Position numbers and translations under genes: made by a program | Part shown: positions 26,850-36,425 of the stretch, one piece after another | Numbering within the stretch: position 1 is the stretch's first letter | How the letters are laid out: every line of letters begins with the position of its first letter | Assembly (NCBI RefSeq): GCF_902729425.1 | Contig: NZ_CACVCH010000013.1 | Coordinates: 111,175-175,174, forward strand | Direction of reading: 5' to 3' | DNA from: Magnetospirillum sp. SS-4 | Lineage (GTDB): Bacteria; Pseudomonadota; Alphaproteobacteria; Rhodospirillales; Magnetospirillaceae | DNA: 64,000 nucleotides | Notes under the pieces: model-generated | Told to the model about the DNA's origin: nothing | The model's database searches: none | The model's input: the letters and a program-made list of their open reading frames with translations, nothing else

Positions 26850-27473
26850 ATGGCCCAGACGACCACCGGTCTTCGCAGCATCCTCAGCGCCGCCTGGGCC
26901 TATGAACTGCTCCAGACCCTGCTGGGCACCCGCCCCATGCGCCGGGTATTCGTCAACGATTACGTCCGGCCGTTCAAGGGGGCCCGCGTTCTCGACCTGG
27001 GCTGCGGCCCCGCCAGCCTGATCGAGATGCTGCCCGACGACATCGATTACACCGGAATAGATCTCAGCCCCGGCTATATCGCCAGCGCCACGGCCAAATA
27101 CGGCCATCGCGGCTGTTTTCACGTCATGGACGCCGCCTCGCTGCGAAACACCGGCGAGACCTTCGACATCATCTATTCATTCGGCATGCTGCATCACATC
27201 GACGACGACCGCTGCCGCCACGTCTTCGAGATGGCCGAGGCCATGCTGCGGCCGGGCGGACGCTATGTCACCTTCGATCCCTGCTATGCCGAGGGGCAGC
27301 ACGCCTTCGCCCGCAAGATCGCCGACTGGGATCGCGGCGACGCCGTGCGGACGCCCGACCAATACCTGGCCCTGGCCGGTTCCGCCCCCTTCGCCAGGAT
27401 CGATCACGCGGTCCGCCACGATCTCTGGTTCCTGCCGGTAACCGTGCATCTGATGGAGTGTCTCAAGCGATGA
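26850..27473 (+). CDS. Class I SAM-dependent methyltransferase
   Basis: 207 residues with motif I VLDLGCGPASLIEMLP near residue 45, TGIDLSPGYI, and FDIIYSFGMLHHIDDD, a standard methyltransferase Rossmann core in the Methyltransf_11/25 style. The C-terminal part is short and has no membrane segment. It may O-methylate a sugar or lipid intermediate. Its stop overlaps the GT2 start in an ATGA arrangement. Confidence 0.8.
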   Translation: MAQTTTGLRSILSAAWAYELLQTLLGTRPMRRVFVNDYVRPFKGARVLDLGCGPASLIEMLPDDIDYTGIDLSPGYIASATAKYGHRGCFHVMDAASLRNTGETFDIIYSFGMLHHIDDDRCRHVFEMAEAMLRPGGRYVTFDPCYAEGQHAFARKIADWDRGDAVRTPDQYLALAGSAPFARIDHAVRHDLWFLPVTVHLMECLKR

Positions 27474-28429
27474 CCGATTCCGCCCGTAAGCTGATCAGCA
27501 TCATCGTCCCGGTCTACAACGAGCAGGAAGTCCTCCCCGTCTTCTTCGACCGCCTCCAGAAGGCGGTGTCCCCCATCCGCGAACGCCACGACGTCGAGTT
27601 CATCTTCACCAACAACTGCTCCACCGACCGCACCCGCGACATCATCCTGGGCTGGCGCGAGACCGACCCCAACATCCACCTGATCACCCTGACCCGCAAT
27701 TTCGGCTATACCGCCTCGGTACTGTCGGGCCTGACCCATGCCAGGGGCGACGCCATCATCAACATCGATTCCGACGGCGAGGACCCGCCCGAACTGATCG
27801 CCAGTTTCGTCGAGGGCTGGGAACAGGGCTACGACGTGGTCTACGGCCTGCGCGACAAGCGGGCCGAACCGGACCTGCTGGTCAAGGGCCGCAAGGCCTT
27901 CTACCGCTTCACCCGCCTGATCGCCGACAACGACTTCATCCTCGACATGGCGGAATTCCTGCTGATGACCCGCCGGGTGCGCGACGAGGTGATCAAGATC
28001 GCCAACTCCTTCCCGTTCATCCGCAACGACATCGCCTATGTGGGATTCAGCCGCAAGGGCATCCCCTACACCCGCGAACCGCGCATCGCCGGCCAGACCC
28101 ATTACAACGCCCTGTCGCTGTTCGCCGGCGCCGTCGCCTTCATCCTCACCGCCTCCACCTTCCCGCTGCGCATGGTCGGCTATCTGGGGGTGCCGTTGCT
28201 GGCGCTGGACCTGTTGTGCATCCTGTCGTCACCCTTCCGTTCGGGAGAGGCGTCCAACACCCTGATCGTCGCCAATCTGGCGCTGCTGGTCTATGCCATG
28301 GTGTTCCTGTCCATCTACATGGCCCGCATCTACAAGAACGGAATGATGCGCCCCACCTTCATCATCGACTGGGACCGCACCACCGTATCGCCCCGTGGCG
28401 GCGGAGCCACCGCGCATGGCAACGGCTAG
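27470..28429 (+). CDS. GT2 glycosyltransferase, DPM1/GtrB-like with C-terminal membrane helices
   Basis: 319 residues. The catalytic GT-A domain has IIVPVYNEQEVL at the start and an acidic NIDSDGEDPPEL motif near residue 100. The C-terminal third has two hydrophobic segments (about residues 220-290). This matches dolichol- or undecaprenyl-phosphate sugar synthases, which load a sugar onto a polyprenyl phosphate at the inner membrane. The product would feed GT-C type transferases such as the one at 6028-7917. The 3' end overlaps the ligase/polymerase gene by 14 bases. Confidence 0.85.
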   Translation: MTDSARKLISIIVPVYNEQEVLPVFFDRLQKAVSPIRERHDVEFIFTNNCSTDRTRDIILGWRETDPNIHLITLTRNFGYTASVLSGLTHARGDAIINIDSDGEDPPELIASFVEGWEQGYDVVYGLRDKRAEPDLLVKGRKAFYRFTRLIADNDFILDMAEFLLMTRRVRDEVIKIANSFPFIRNDIAYVGFSRKGIPYTREPRIAGQTHYNALSLFAGAVAFILTASTFPLRMVGYLGVPLLALDLLCILSSPFRSGEASNTLIVANLALLVYAMVFLSIYMARIYKNGMMRPTFIIDWDRTTVSPRGGGATAHGNG

Positions 28430-29654
28430 CCCGTCCCACCCGCTGGCGCTGGCGGCCTTCGCCGGTCCCGTCATCGCCCTTTACGCCCCGCTGGGGATGG
28501 CGCCGCTGTTCATCGTCGTCGGCCTCGCCACCCTGGCGTTGGCGTGGAAGCGGCGGCCATGGCGAGGCGTCGACCGTCGCGTTGCCCTGATTCTGGGGAC
28601 CATGCTGGCATGGGCGGCCCTGTCGCTGACATGGGCGCTGGACCCGCCGCAAGGCATGAAGACCCTGGCCGGCCTGATTGGCATTACCGGTGGCGGATTG
28701 CTGCTGACGGGGACCGCCGCCACCCTGGACGAGAGCGAACGGCGGCGGGTCGGCATGGCCCTGGCCGCCGGCGTGACCCTCGCCTTGCTCCTGGTGCTCG
28801 CCGAAATCGCTGGGCTGGGGCCAAAATCACTATTGCGGCCGGATGACCGGAACGTGGTGGACCGGCTGGGCCGCGGCCTGACCGTTGCCGCGGTGCTGGC
28901 GGCTCCGTCCATGGTTGCGGCCTGGCGCCAGGGTCATCGCGCCTGGACGGCGGGCATGGCCCTGCTCCTGGTGGCCGCCACCATCGGTGGCCATACCCTG
29001 TCGGCCAAGCTGGCGCTGCTGGTCTGCCCGCCGGTCTTCGCCCTGGCGCTATGGCGGCCACGCCTCGCCGCCTGGGGCGTCAGTGGAGTGGCGGTCACCA
29101 TCGCCCTGGCCTTCCCGCTGCTGTCCATGGCCCCCACGCCGCAGGAAACCATGGACTGCTATTCCTTCCTGCCCAATTCGGCCCACCACCGCCTGACCAT
29201 CTGGACCTTCACCGCCACGCGGACGATGGAAAAGCCGCTGTTCGGCTGGGGCCTGGACGCGTCCCGCTCGCTGCCCGGCGCCGAGGATATCATCAAGGTC
29301 TGGCGCCGCGAGAATCTGCCGGCCTGGCTGATTCCCAATGGAGAACTGGTGACAGAACAATTATTGCCGTTACACCCCCATAGCGGCCAGGGGCAGATAT
29401 GGCTGGAACTGGGAGGAGTTGGAATTACCCTGCTTTCGGGCCTGCTGCTCGGCCTGGGACGGATGGCGCTCCGCCGGTCCATCCGAATCGATACCGCCGT
29501 ACTGGCAACCATGACCATCTCCGCGTTTCTGATCTCCAGCGTCAGCTATGGAATTTGGCAAAGCTGGTGGCTGTCGTCACTGTGGCTGGCCGCTTCCCTG
29601 GCCAGAGCGTCCATGCCGCTGCCGGATGGCAACCATGATGGAGCACAGGCATGA
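28416..29654 (+). CDS. O-antigen ligase/polymerase family membrane protein (WaaL/Wzy-like)
   Basis: 412 residues with about ten to eleven membrane spans and one larger periplasmic loop. The loop holds the family-type GWGLDASRSLP and LPLHPHSGQGQIWLELGGVG motifs, in which a conserved His and nearby Arg are needed in characterised ligases. It either ligates finished glycan to an acceptor or polymerises repeats; sequence alone does not separate these. The ATG at 28416 was chosen, and a GTG at 28395 is possible. It overlaps the downstream membrane-protein gene by four bases. Confidence 0.8.
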   Translation: MATASPSHPLALAAFAGPVIALYAPLGMAPLFIVVGLATLALAWKRRPWRGVDRRVALILGTMLAWAALSLTWALDPPQGMKTLAGLIGITGGGLLLTGTAATLDESERRRVGMALAAGVTLALLLVLAEIAGLGPKSLLRPDDRNVVDRLGRGLTVAAVLAAPSMVAAWRQGHRAWTAGMALLLVAATIGGHTLSAKLALLVCPPVFALALWRPRLAAWGVSGVAVTIALAFPLLSMAPTPQETMDCYSFLPNSAHHRLTIWTFTATRTMEKPLFGWGLDASRSLPGAEDIIKVWRRENLPAWLIPNGELVTEQLLPLHPHSGQGQIWLELGGVGITLLSGLLLGLGRMALRRSIRIDTAVLATMTISAFLISSVSYGIWQSWWLSSLWLAASLARASMPLPDGNHDGAQA

Positions 29655-31789
29655 TGGATGTGAGGCACCTCTACCTGATGACCGAGGTCGTCGTCGGTCT
29701 GGCTGTACTGTTCGCCATGCTTAAGGGATGGCTGCGGCTGCCCGACAGCCGGCGGGCTGTCGTGGTCTTGGGCCTCGGCTGGGTCGCATTGGTCAGCCTG
29801 CCTCACTGGATACTCGGTCCTTACTCCTATATGGACTGGCTGGGCGACCTGGACTACATGGTCCCGATCATCAAGCTTATCAATGCCCAGCCCCCAGGCA
29901 CCCGCTTCATTCACGAATATGCCGGCGGGCACGACGCCTATGTGTTCGGAGCGATCGCCGGTCAGTATCTGTCATTCGAGCAGATCCTGATGCGGTTGCT
30001 GCCACCCTGGGCAGCCAGCGGCCTGCACAAGGCGCTGCTGGCGGCAATCTGGAGTTCCGGAACCTATTTTCTGGCCCGCCGAGTGGCGGGAACCGACCGG
30101 TCCGTCGGCATGGCGCTGGCCTGCCTCGCCACGGTATCCTATCACTACGCCTCGGTCGGTTCGTTGCTGTTCGGCCCGCCGGTGGCCATGGTGCCGCTTG
30201 GCGCCTATCTGGTGGTCTATCGAGTGGGCAGGCGGTACTACTGGCCCGGCGTTCTGGCCTTCGCCGCCTTCTATGCCATCGCCGGCGCCCAGCCGCCCGG
30301 TGCCATCGGCCTGTTGTCGGCACTGCCGATCCTGGCCCTCGCCGTTTCGATCAGACGACTGATCCAAATTCTCCCCGCCCTGGGAATCATCACCCTGCTG
30401 ATCCTGCTCAACTGGCATGAATCACTCTATGGCATGCTGGCCTCGGCCCCCTTCACCAGCCGTGGCCGCGTAAGAACTTTTCAAACTCTCCCGACGAATG
30501 TGCCAGAAGCACTGTGGGGCATAGCTAGCGTACACCTTGAATGGATAGTTGCCGTTATCCTAGCATCCGCCGTGGCGGCCCATAAAAATATTGAGTCGCT
30601 TATTACGACACGCCGATCAATATTTAGCCTGATTGCATTCTTAATATTCCCGCATTTATTCATGATTGTTCCATTCGGCCTGATAGGCCTTCCTTTTTTG
30701 TATGGCTTCCCGTTCCACTACATGCTGCTGGCCGGATCGATATTCTTCATCATGGTGTTGGCCAGACTAGCAGCCAGCCGCACCGCCGCTCCAACCATCT
30801 GCGCCGTAATCCTGGCGATTGGGCTCGGCAAGGCCGCCTGGGCCAAGGCCTATGAAGTGACGGGATGGTTCGGCCAAGCTGGTCACCGCTTGACAGAATT
30901 GGCCGAACTGCGCGATCCACCATGGCTTCCTCCGGAACCGGTGCGGATGGTTGCCGTTCCCTACCGCCTGGGCGAGAACACCCTGGCGGCTGCGGGACGT
31001 GAAGCGCTGGACTTCCATTTCTCCATGGGCCTGGGTGACCTGTCGAGTTACTGGGCGGCCATCATCCGGGCCGACAGCAGGTTGGAAAGCGGCGCCATGT
31101 CGCTATCACCTCGCCTCGGCGAAGATATTTCGAAATGCTGCGCCACCTACGATATCGACAGCTACCAGGTGAGCTCGACCCTGCTTCGTATCGCCAATGT
31201 CGGCTTCATCGCCAGCCGGCTACCGCTTCGAGGTAATGGCGTCACCAAAGTCGGAGGTCCGGCCGAAACCGAAATCACCCCGCGCGAGGGAGCAAGTCTG
31301 GCCGACCGGCTGCGGGTTAGCATGAAATGGAAATTCACGCCGCCCGAGGTGTTCGTCTATTCCCTGGGAACACCACTGCCGCGCGCCTATGGCGCAACCT
31401 CTATCCGGGTGGTGCCCGACGATCTGCCTCTGGCCGATTACTTCGCCGAAATCGAACGCCACGGCCTGAACCGCAGCCTGATCGTGCGGCAAGATGACGC
31501 GGGGAAATTGGGAAATATCTCCGATTCCGGTACCGTCACCGTCCGGAAAGCCATGTTGGTGCAAAACGGCCTTGATATCCTGCTGGAACCGGGAACAGGC
31601 GGGGTTCTGGCGATCAACTACACTTGGCTGCCGTTCTGGAACGCCACCGCTGATGGCGTATCGCTGGACGTGGTCAAGGCCAGCGGCGTTCAGATGGCGG
31701 TCAAGGTGCCGCCTGGAACCACCAGGGTCGAGATGCGCTACGTCCGGCCTTTGCTTCGTGATCGGATCGCCGGATGGCTGAACCGATGA
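29651..31789 (+). CDS. Large membrane protein with YfhO-like C-terminal domain
   Basis: 712 residues. About ten membrane segments fill the first 410 residues, with an acidic early loop GDLDYMVPIIKLINAQPPG. The C-terminal 300 residues are soluble. They end with a beta-rich section (LAINYTWLPFWNATADGV, VPPGTTRVEMRYVRP) like the C-terminus of YfhO proteins, which are linked to lipoteichoic-acid or lipid-linked glycan modification in Gram-positives. The protein may be a GT-C-type transferase. A stretch at about 30470-30720 is clearly richer in A/T than its surroundings, while the frame stays open. Confidence 0.6.
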   Translation: MMDVRHLYLMTEVVVGLAVLFAMLKGWLRLPDSRRAVVVLGLGWVALVSLPHWILGPYSYMDWLGDLDYMVPIIKLINAQPPGTRFIHEYAGGHDAYVFGAIAGQYLSFEQILMRLLPPWAASGLHKALLAAIWSSGTYFLARRVAGTDRSVGMALACLATVSYHYASVGSLLFGPPVAMVPLGAYLVVYRVGRRYYWPGVLAFAAFYAIAGAQPPGAIGLLSALPILALAVSIRRLIQILPALGIITLLILLNWHESLYGMLASAPFTSRGRVRTFQTLPTNVPEALWGIASVHLEWIVAVILASAVAAHKNIESLITTRRSIFSLIAFLIFPHLFMIVPFGLIGLPFLYGFPFHYMLLAGSIFFIMVLARLAASRTAAPTICAVILAIGLGKAAWAKAYEVTGWFGQAGHRLTELAELRDPPWLPPEPVRMVAVPYRLGENTLAAAGREALDFHFSMGLGDLSSYWAAIIRADSRLESGAMSLSPRLGEDISKCCATYDIDSYQVSSTLLRIANVGFIASRLPLRGNGVTKVGGPAETEITPREGASLADRLRVSMKWKFTPPEVFVYSLGTPLPRAYGATSIRVVPDDLPLADYFAEIERHGLNRSLIVRQDDAGKLGNISDSGTVTVRKAMLVQNGLDILLEPGTGGVLAINYTWLPFWNATADGVSLDVVKASGVQMAVKVPPGTTRVEMRYVRPLLRDRIAGWLNR

Positions 31790-32922
31790 CCGCCACGACC
31801 GATTCCGGACACTTTCTCCAGCATGCCGGCATCGACTACCTATCCGCCCTGACCGGTCTTCGGGGCGTAGTGGCCCTATGGGTAGCCATCTATCATATCC
31901 GAGCCTACCTGCACGCCCTGCTGCCCGGCATGCCGAACGCGCTGACCCAGGTGATCGATAGCGGTTTCATCGGCGTCGATATCTTTTTCCTGCTTAGCGC
32001 CTTCATCATGTCCCACGTCTATGGCGGTATGTTCACTCGCATCACGCGGACCTCCTACGGCTACTTCCTGATGCTGCGGTTGGCGCGCATCTATCCACTG
32101 CACCTGCTGATGCTGTTGGCCTACGGCGTGGCGGTACTGGCATTCGTGACGCTCGGCATCAAGCAACCGGAACCGGTGGAGCGGTGGAGCGGATTATGTT
32201 TCGCCGAAAGCCTTATTCTCGTTCAGTCCTGGGGGTTCCACGACCACAGCTGTTTCAATGGCGTCGCCTGGTCAATCAGCGTCGAGTGGCTGGCGTATCT
32301 GATTTTCCCATTCCTGGTGCCGCTATTTGCCAGGATCACCTCGCTCCGAACGGCTCTGGCCGGCGCCGTGCTGGCCCTGGCCGCGATGCATGCCTATTTC
32401 TGGTCTCTGGGTTCCGGTTCGACCCTTGCCTTTCTCGGCTTTGCCACCGTGCCCCGCATGGCGGGTAGTTTCATCGCCGGGTGCTTCTTGTACCGCGCTT
32501 ATCTAAGATTGCCAGCGCATCGGAATGCGGCAACCATAGCGGTTATTTTGGGCTGGGCTGGACTTTGGGCAACTCTGGTCTTCGACGCCAAGCTATGGAC
32601 AGCCTGGTTCTGCGCCCTGCTGGTCCTGGCCCACGCAGGCGGCACGGACCCGATTGGAACGCAACTCAGTCGGCCTATTGGGCAGTATCTTGGAAATATC
32701 TCCTACGCCCTCTACATCTCCCATTTCGCCGTGGTCGATGTCTATGTCCGCCTGTTTCGGCTTGAGAGCCTGGAACAACGTCCCGCTTGGCAACTGGTCG
32801 CAATTTTGGTGTTGTACTTGGCCGTGATCCTTGGAATCGCCACCCTGCTCCACCGTCTGGTCGAGATTCCCGCCCGGTATTGGCTGGGGCGGCTGGCAAA
32901 ACGGATGATCTCAGCGCCGTAA
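31786..32922 (+). CDS. Acyltransferase-3 family membrane protein (OafA-like)
   Basis: 378 residues with about ten membrane helices and the family's N-terminal LSALTGLRGVVALWVAIYH (Arg-containing first motif), then FIGVDIFFLLSAFIMSHVY and RLARIYPLHL. These proteins transfer acetyl or other acyl groups to sugars from the cytoplasmic face. It probably O-acetylates the glycan and may work with the periplasmic SGNH proteins. The start at 31786 gives the usual four-base overlap; an ATG at 31774 is possible. Its last 12 bases overlap the converging methyltransferase gene. Confidence 0.85.
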   Translation: MTATTDSGHFLQHAGIDYLSALTGLRGVVALWVAIYHIRAYLHALLPGMPNALTQVIDSGFIGVDIFFLLSAFIMSHVYGGMFTRITRTSYGYFLMLRLARIYPLHLLMLLAYGVAVLAFVTLGIKQPEPVERWSGLCFAESLILVQSWGFHDHSCFNGVAWSISVEWLAYLIFPFLVPLFARITSLRTALAGAVLALAAMHAYFWSLGSGSTLAFLGFATVPRMAGSFIAGCFLYRAYLRLPAHRNAATIAVILGWAGLWATLVFDAKLWTAWFCALLVLAHAGGTDPIGTQLSRPIGQYLGNISYALYISHFAVVDVYVRLFRLESLEQRPAWQLVAILVLYLAVILGIATLLHRLVEIPARYWLGRLAKRMISAP

Positions 32923-33750
32923 CGCCAGCGCCATCAGGGTATAATGGCCGCGAAGGGTGCGGACCCGCGCCAGCCGCAGGGTCTCGAACCCGGACCGCGC
33001 CAGCAGCGCCAGCAGGCTGACCGGGTCGAACATCCACAGATGGCATGAATTGAAGATGTCGTCCTCGACCGGCTTGCGGCCGAAGGCGAGGGCGTCGGGC
33101 ACCTCGATGAACGCCATCCCGTCCCCGCCCAATCCCGAGGCCACGTCGCGCAGCGCCTGTTCCGGGTCGCGCAGATGCTCCAGCACGTAGACCAATGTCG
33201 CCAGTTGCACCGGCCCGGAGATCAGCCCGTCCCGAAACGGCGCCTGGACATAGGGAATGCCGTGGGCTTCGATGAAACGGCCTTCCGGCGCCGGATCAAC
33301 CACATGGGGCCGCCATTCGGCATCCCGGAACTCATAGGCCATGATACCGGTGGCGCCGCCCACGTCGACCATGGACCAGGGCGGCGACGGCCAGTCCAGC
33401 AGGCCGGCCTGGCGGGCCTCGGCGATTCCCTGCCTGATCCAGCGGATACGGGCGCGGGTCTCGGACTGGTCGTCGGGCAGCGCGACGACCTTGCGGAAGG
33501 TTTCCTCGGTGGTGGCGCCGCGCCAGGCGGCGGCGGCCTCGCGATAGCCCTGTTCGTACAGCCGGTCCAGCACCGCCGGGTCGCGGGAATAGCGGGAATA
33601 ATGAAAGCCGCAGCCGTCACAGCGCATCCAGGCGCGATAAAAGCCATCCCCGCTCACCCCCACCCGCTGCTCGTAGGCGTCGGGGGCCGGCGCCGTCAGC
33701 ACGGCTGTGGCCTCCGCGGCACCGCAGATCAGGCAGCGGTCCGGCGTCAC
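32911..33750 (-). CDS. Class I SAM methyltransferase with N-terminal zinc-ribbon cysteines
   Basis: 279 residues from a GTG at 33750. Two cysteine pairs near the N-terminus (CLICGA and CDGCGFHYSR) resemble the zinc-binding region of glycan-cluster methyltransferases. They are followed by a SAM-binding domain with MVDVGGATGIMAYEF near residue 130 and YVLEHLRDPEQAL. The motif I sequence is GGATG rather than GxGxG, as in several O-antigen methyltransferases. It is the last gene of the reverse block, and its start overlaps the SDR stop by three to four bases. Confidence 0.75.
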   Translation of the reverse strand: MTPDRCLICGAAEATAVLTAPAPDAYEQRVGVSGDGFYRAWMRCDGCGFHYSRYSRDPAVLDRLYEQGYREAAAAWRGATTEETFRKVVALPDDQSETRARIRWIRQGIAEARQAGLLDWPSPPWSMVDVGGATGIMAYEFRDAEWRPHVVDPAPEGRFIEAHGIPYVQAPFRDGLISGPVQLATLVYVLEHLRDPEQALRDVASGLGGDGMAFIEVPDALAFGRKPVEDDIFNSCHLWMFDPVSLLALLARSGFETLRLARVRTLRGHYTLMALALRR

Positions 33751-34631
33751 GGGGCGATCCCCAGGAAATCGCGCAACCGGATCAATCCCTCCTCCAGTTC
33801 CACCCGGGCTTGCCAGCCCAGCAGGCGTTCGGCCTTGACGCTGGACACCGGCCGCAGGCTGGGAGCGGCGGGCGCGGTCTCGGTCACCCGGGGCGACCGG
33901 CCCAGCAGACGGGCGCTGGTGGCGATGACATCGCCCAGCGTCACCATCCGGCGCCCCTGGATGTTGATGATCTCGAAACCGGGCAGGCGGCCGAGCGAGG
34001 CCAGGATGCCATCGGCCACGTCGGAAACATGCAGGAAGCGCCGTCCGGTGGCCAGCGAGCCGATGCCGACCTCGTCCCTGGTGGCGACGGCGTTGAACAG
34101 CGCCTCGACCGCCGACCAGTTGTCGGACCGCGAGCCGTAGACGATGCCGAAACGCAGCACTGTGGCGGCGCAAAAGCCATGAGCCGACTTCTGGCGCAGG
34201 TTGTTCTCACTGACGAATTTCGAAAAGGCGTATTCCGAGGTCAGGCGCGTGGCGTCGATGACGTCGTCCTCGGTCTTGTCCACGCCCGGCTGGAAGCTGT
34301 CGTAGACCCATTCGCTGGAGGCGAAGACGAACTGGCGGGCGCGCCGCGTCTCCGCCGCCTCCATCAGATTCAACGTGCCCATGACGTTGACGTCGAAGCA
34401 GTGGCGTCCGCGATTACGGCAATCCGGATCACGCGACAGCGCCGCCAGATGGACGATGGCGTCGACGTCCTCGGGAATCAGGTCGGCGATGGCCGGATCG
34501 CGGATATCGGCGGCATGACAGCCGGCAACGGTGCGGGAATCCACTCCCACCACGTCGATGCCGCGATCGCGGCACTGATTCAGCAGTTCGGTTCCGATGA
34601 AGCTGGCCGCGCCGGTGACAAAAATCCGCAT
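33747..34631 (-). CDS. NAD-dependent epimerase/dehydratase (extended SDR)
   Basis: 294 residues with VTGAASFIGTELL for the cofactor, FASSEWVYD near the active-site Ser, and the pair YAFSK with the catalytic Tyr and Lys. The later LRFGIVYGSRS and GRRFLHVSDVADGI motifs match sugar-nucleotide SDRs. Activity could be epimerase, dehydratase or reductase. It lies just downstream of the split transketolase genes in the same operon and may process their product after activation. Confidence 0.8.
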   Translation of the reverse strand: MRIFVTGAASFIGTELLNQCRDRGIDVVGVDSRTVAGCHAADIRDPAIADLIPEDVDAIVHLAALSRDPDCRNRGRHCFDVNVMGTLNLMEAAETRRARQFVFASSEWVYDSFQPGVDKTEDDVIDATRLTSEYAFSKFVSENNLRQKSAHGFCAATVLRFGIVYGSRSDNWSAVEALFNAVATRDEVGIGSLATGRRFLHVSDVADGILASLGRLPGFEIINIQGRRMVTLGDVIATSARLLGRSPRVTETAPAAPSLRPVSSVKAERLLGWQARVELEEGLIRLRDFLGIAP

Positions 34632-34650
34632 GATCCGATCCTCGATCTGG

Positions 34651-35568
34651 CTACAGCGCCGTCCGCACCCGTTCGGCGATCTGTCCCGCCGTCAGGCCGA
34701 AGGTTTCGAACATGGTCTCCTGCGAGCCGTATTCCCTGGTGAAGGCATCGGGAATGCCGAGGCGGACCACCTTGGGCAAACTCACGCCGGCATCCACCAG
34801 CGTCTCCAGCACCGCCGACCCCAGGCCGCCGGCCAGCAGATGTTCCTCGACCGTCACCAGCAGGTCGCGGCCCGGCACCAGCGACAGCAGCGCCCCGACG
34901 TCCAGCGGCTTGATGGTATGCATGTGCAACACGCCGGATTCGACGCCGCCGGCCGCCAGGATCTCGGCGGCCCGGAGGCAGCGCTCGGTGGTGGCGCCGG
35001 TGGCCACCATCAGCACCCGGCCGGGCGGGCGGCGCAGGATGGCCCTGCCGATGCGAAAGTCGTCGGTAGGCTGGCTGATCACCGGATCGCCGCCCTTGGC
35101 GAGGCGGATATAGAGCGGACCCGGCCAGTCCAGCGAGACGTCCATCAGCCGCTTCATCTCCTCGGCGTCCGACACCGCCACCACCGCCATGTTGGGCAAC
35201 GCCCGCAGGATGGCGAAATCCTCAATGGCGAGATGGGTCGGCCCCAGCGGGGCGTAGACCACGCCGCCGCCATTGGCGATCAGCCGGACCGGCAGGTTGT
35301 GGACGCAGACGTCCACCGCCACCTGCTCGTAGCAGCGCCGGGTGATGAACGGCGCGATGGTGTTGACGTAGGGAATAAGGCCGTCCATCGCCATGCCGGC
35401 GGCCATGCCAACGACGTTCTGCTCGGCGACGCCCTCCATGAAGAAGCGCTCGGGCATCTCGGCCTTCATGGCCTTCAGCGTGCCGACCCCCAGGTCGGAG
35501 CCGATGAACACCACCCGCGAATCCCTGCGGGCCAGTTCGTGGACCTTGTTCAGGCTGGTATTGCGCAT
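34651..35568 (-). CDS. Transketolase C-terminal (pyrimidine-binding) subunit
   Basis: 305 residues covering the pyrimidine-binding and C-terminal domains of transketolase. FFMEGVAEQNVVGMAAGMA contains the cofactor-activating Glu, YAPLGPTHLAIED follows, and the last third is the swivel domain. Together with the overlapping upstream gene it makes a two-chain transketolase that moves a two-carbon ketol unit between sugars. Split transketolases occur in secondary and glycan pathways where a dedicated sugar is made. It is not the housekeeping single-chain enzyme. Confidence 0.85.
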   Translation of the reverse strand: MRNTSLNKVHELARRDSRVVFIGSDLGVGTLKAMKAEMPERFFMEGVAEQNVVGMAAGMAMDGLIPYVNTIAPFITRRCYEQVAVDVCVHNLPVRLIANGGGVVYAPLGPTHLAIEDFAILRALPNMAVVAVSDAEEMKRLMDVSLDWPGPLYIRLAKGGDPVISQPTDDFRIGRAILRRPPGRVLMVATGATTERCLRAAEILAAGGVESGVLHMHTIKPLDVGALLSLVPGRDLLVTVEEHLLAGGLGSAVLETLVDAGVSLPKVVRLGIPDAFTREYGSQETMFETFGLTAGQIAERVRTAL

Positions 35569-36425
35569 CAGGCATCCTCCAGCGCGGCGGCGATGGCGCG
35601 CACTTCGTCATCGGTGAACTTGTTCTTGTGGTGCCAGGACGGCTGGTGCTCGGCGAACGGGACGCCGCGCCCCTTGACGGTGTGGGCGATGATGGCGGTG
35701 GGCCTGTCGCCGTCGTAGCGCAAGCCCCGAAACAGCGCCGACAGGGCCTCGACGTCGTGGCCGTCCACCTCGATGGCGTCGAAGCCGAAGGCGGCCCATT
35801 TCTCGGGCAGCGGGTCCAGCGGCTGGACCTCGTCGGTGAAGGCGTAGGACTGGATCTTGTTGTAATCGACGATGGCCACCAGATTGCCCAGTTTGTGCTT
35901 GCCGGCGCTCATGGCGGCTTCCCAGACGCTGCCCTCGTTGATCTCGCCGTCGCCCATCACCACGAAGACCCGGGACGGCCGCTGCTGGATACGCGCCGCC
36001 AGCGCCATGCCGAGTCCGATGGACAGGCCGTGGCCCAGCGCCCCGGTCGAGGCCTCGACCCCGGGAACCTTGCCGGCCTCGGGATGGCCGCCCAGGATGG
36101 ACTCGCGCTTGCAGAAGGTGGCCAGGGTTTCCCGCCCGATGAAGGCCTTGTCGGCCAGCAGGGCGTATTGGGCGAGGCAGCCATGGCCCTTGGACAGGAT
36201 GAAGCGGTCGCGGTCCGGCCATTTGGGATTGGCGGGGTCGAAGCGCATCACCTCGTCATAGAGCACCCGCAGGATCTCGATGGGCGACATGGAGGACCCG
36301 ATATGGCCGCGCCCGCCGCCCAGCAGGCCTTCCACCACCAGCCGGCGCAGATGCTTCGAGCGATTGTCCAGCGGTCGGGCCTCGGCCTGGCGCGCCGCCT
36401 GACGGATGGGGGAATCCTGCCTCAT
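35568..36425 (-). CDS. Transketolase N-terminal (TPP-binding) subunit
   Basis: 285 residues with the transketolase N-terminal GGGRGHIGSSMSPIEIL, ILSKGHGCLAQYA, the TPP motif VMGDGEINEGSVWEA ending in VDYNKIQ, and HTVKGRGVPFAE. The full TPP-phosphate and Mg-binding set is present. It overlaps the C-terminal subunit gene by one base, so the halves are co-translated. In the same operon are a kinase-like protein, a HAD protein and a nucleotidyltransferase-PfkB fusion, fitting synthesis and activation of an uncommon sugar phosphate. Confidence 0.85.
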   Translation of the reverse strand: MRQDSPIRQAARQAEARPLDNRSKHLRRLVVEGLLGGGRGHIGSSMSPIEILRVLYDEVMRFDPANPKWPDRDRFILSKGHGCLAQYALLADKAFIGRETLATFCKRESILGGHPEAGKVPGVEASTGALGHGLSIGLGMALAARIQQRPSRVFVVMGDGEINEGSVWEAAMSAGKHKLGNLVAIVDYNKIQSYAFTDEVQPLDPLPEKWAAFGFDAIEVDGHDVEALSALFRGLRYDGDRPTAIIAHTVKGRGVPFAEHQPSWHHKNKFTDDEVRAIAAALEDA

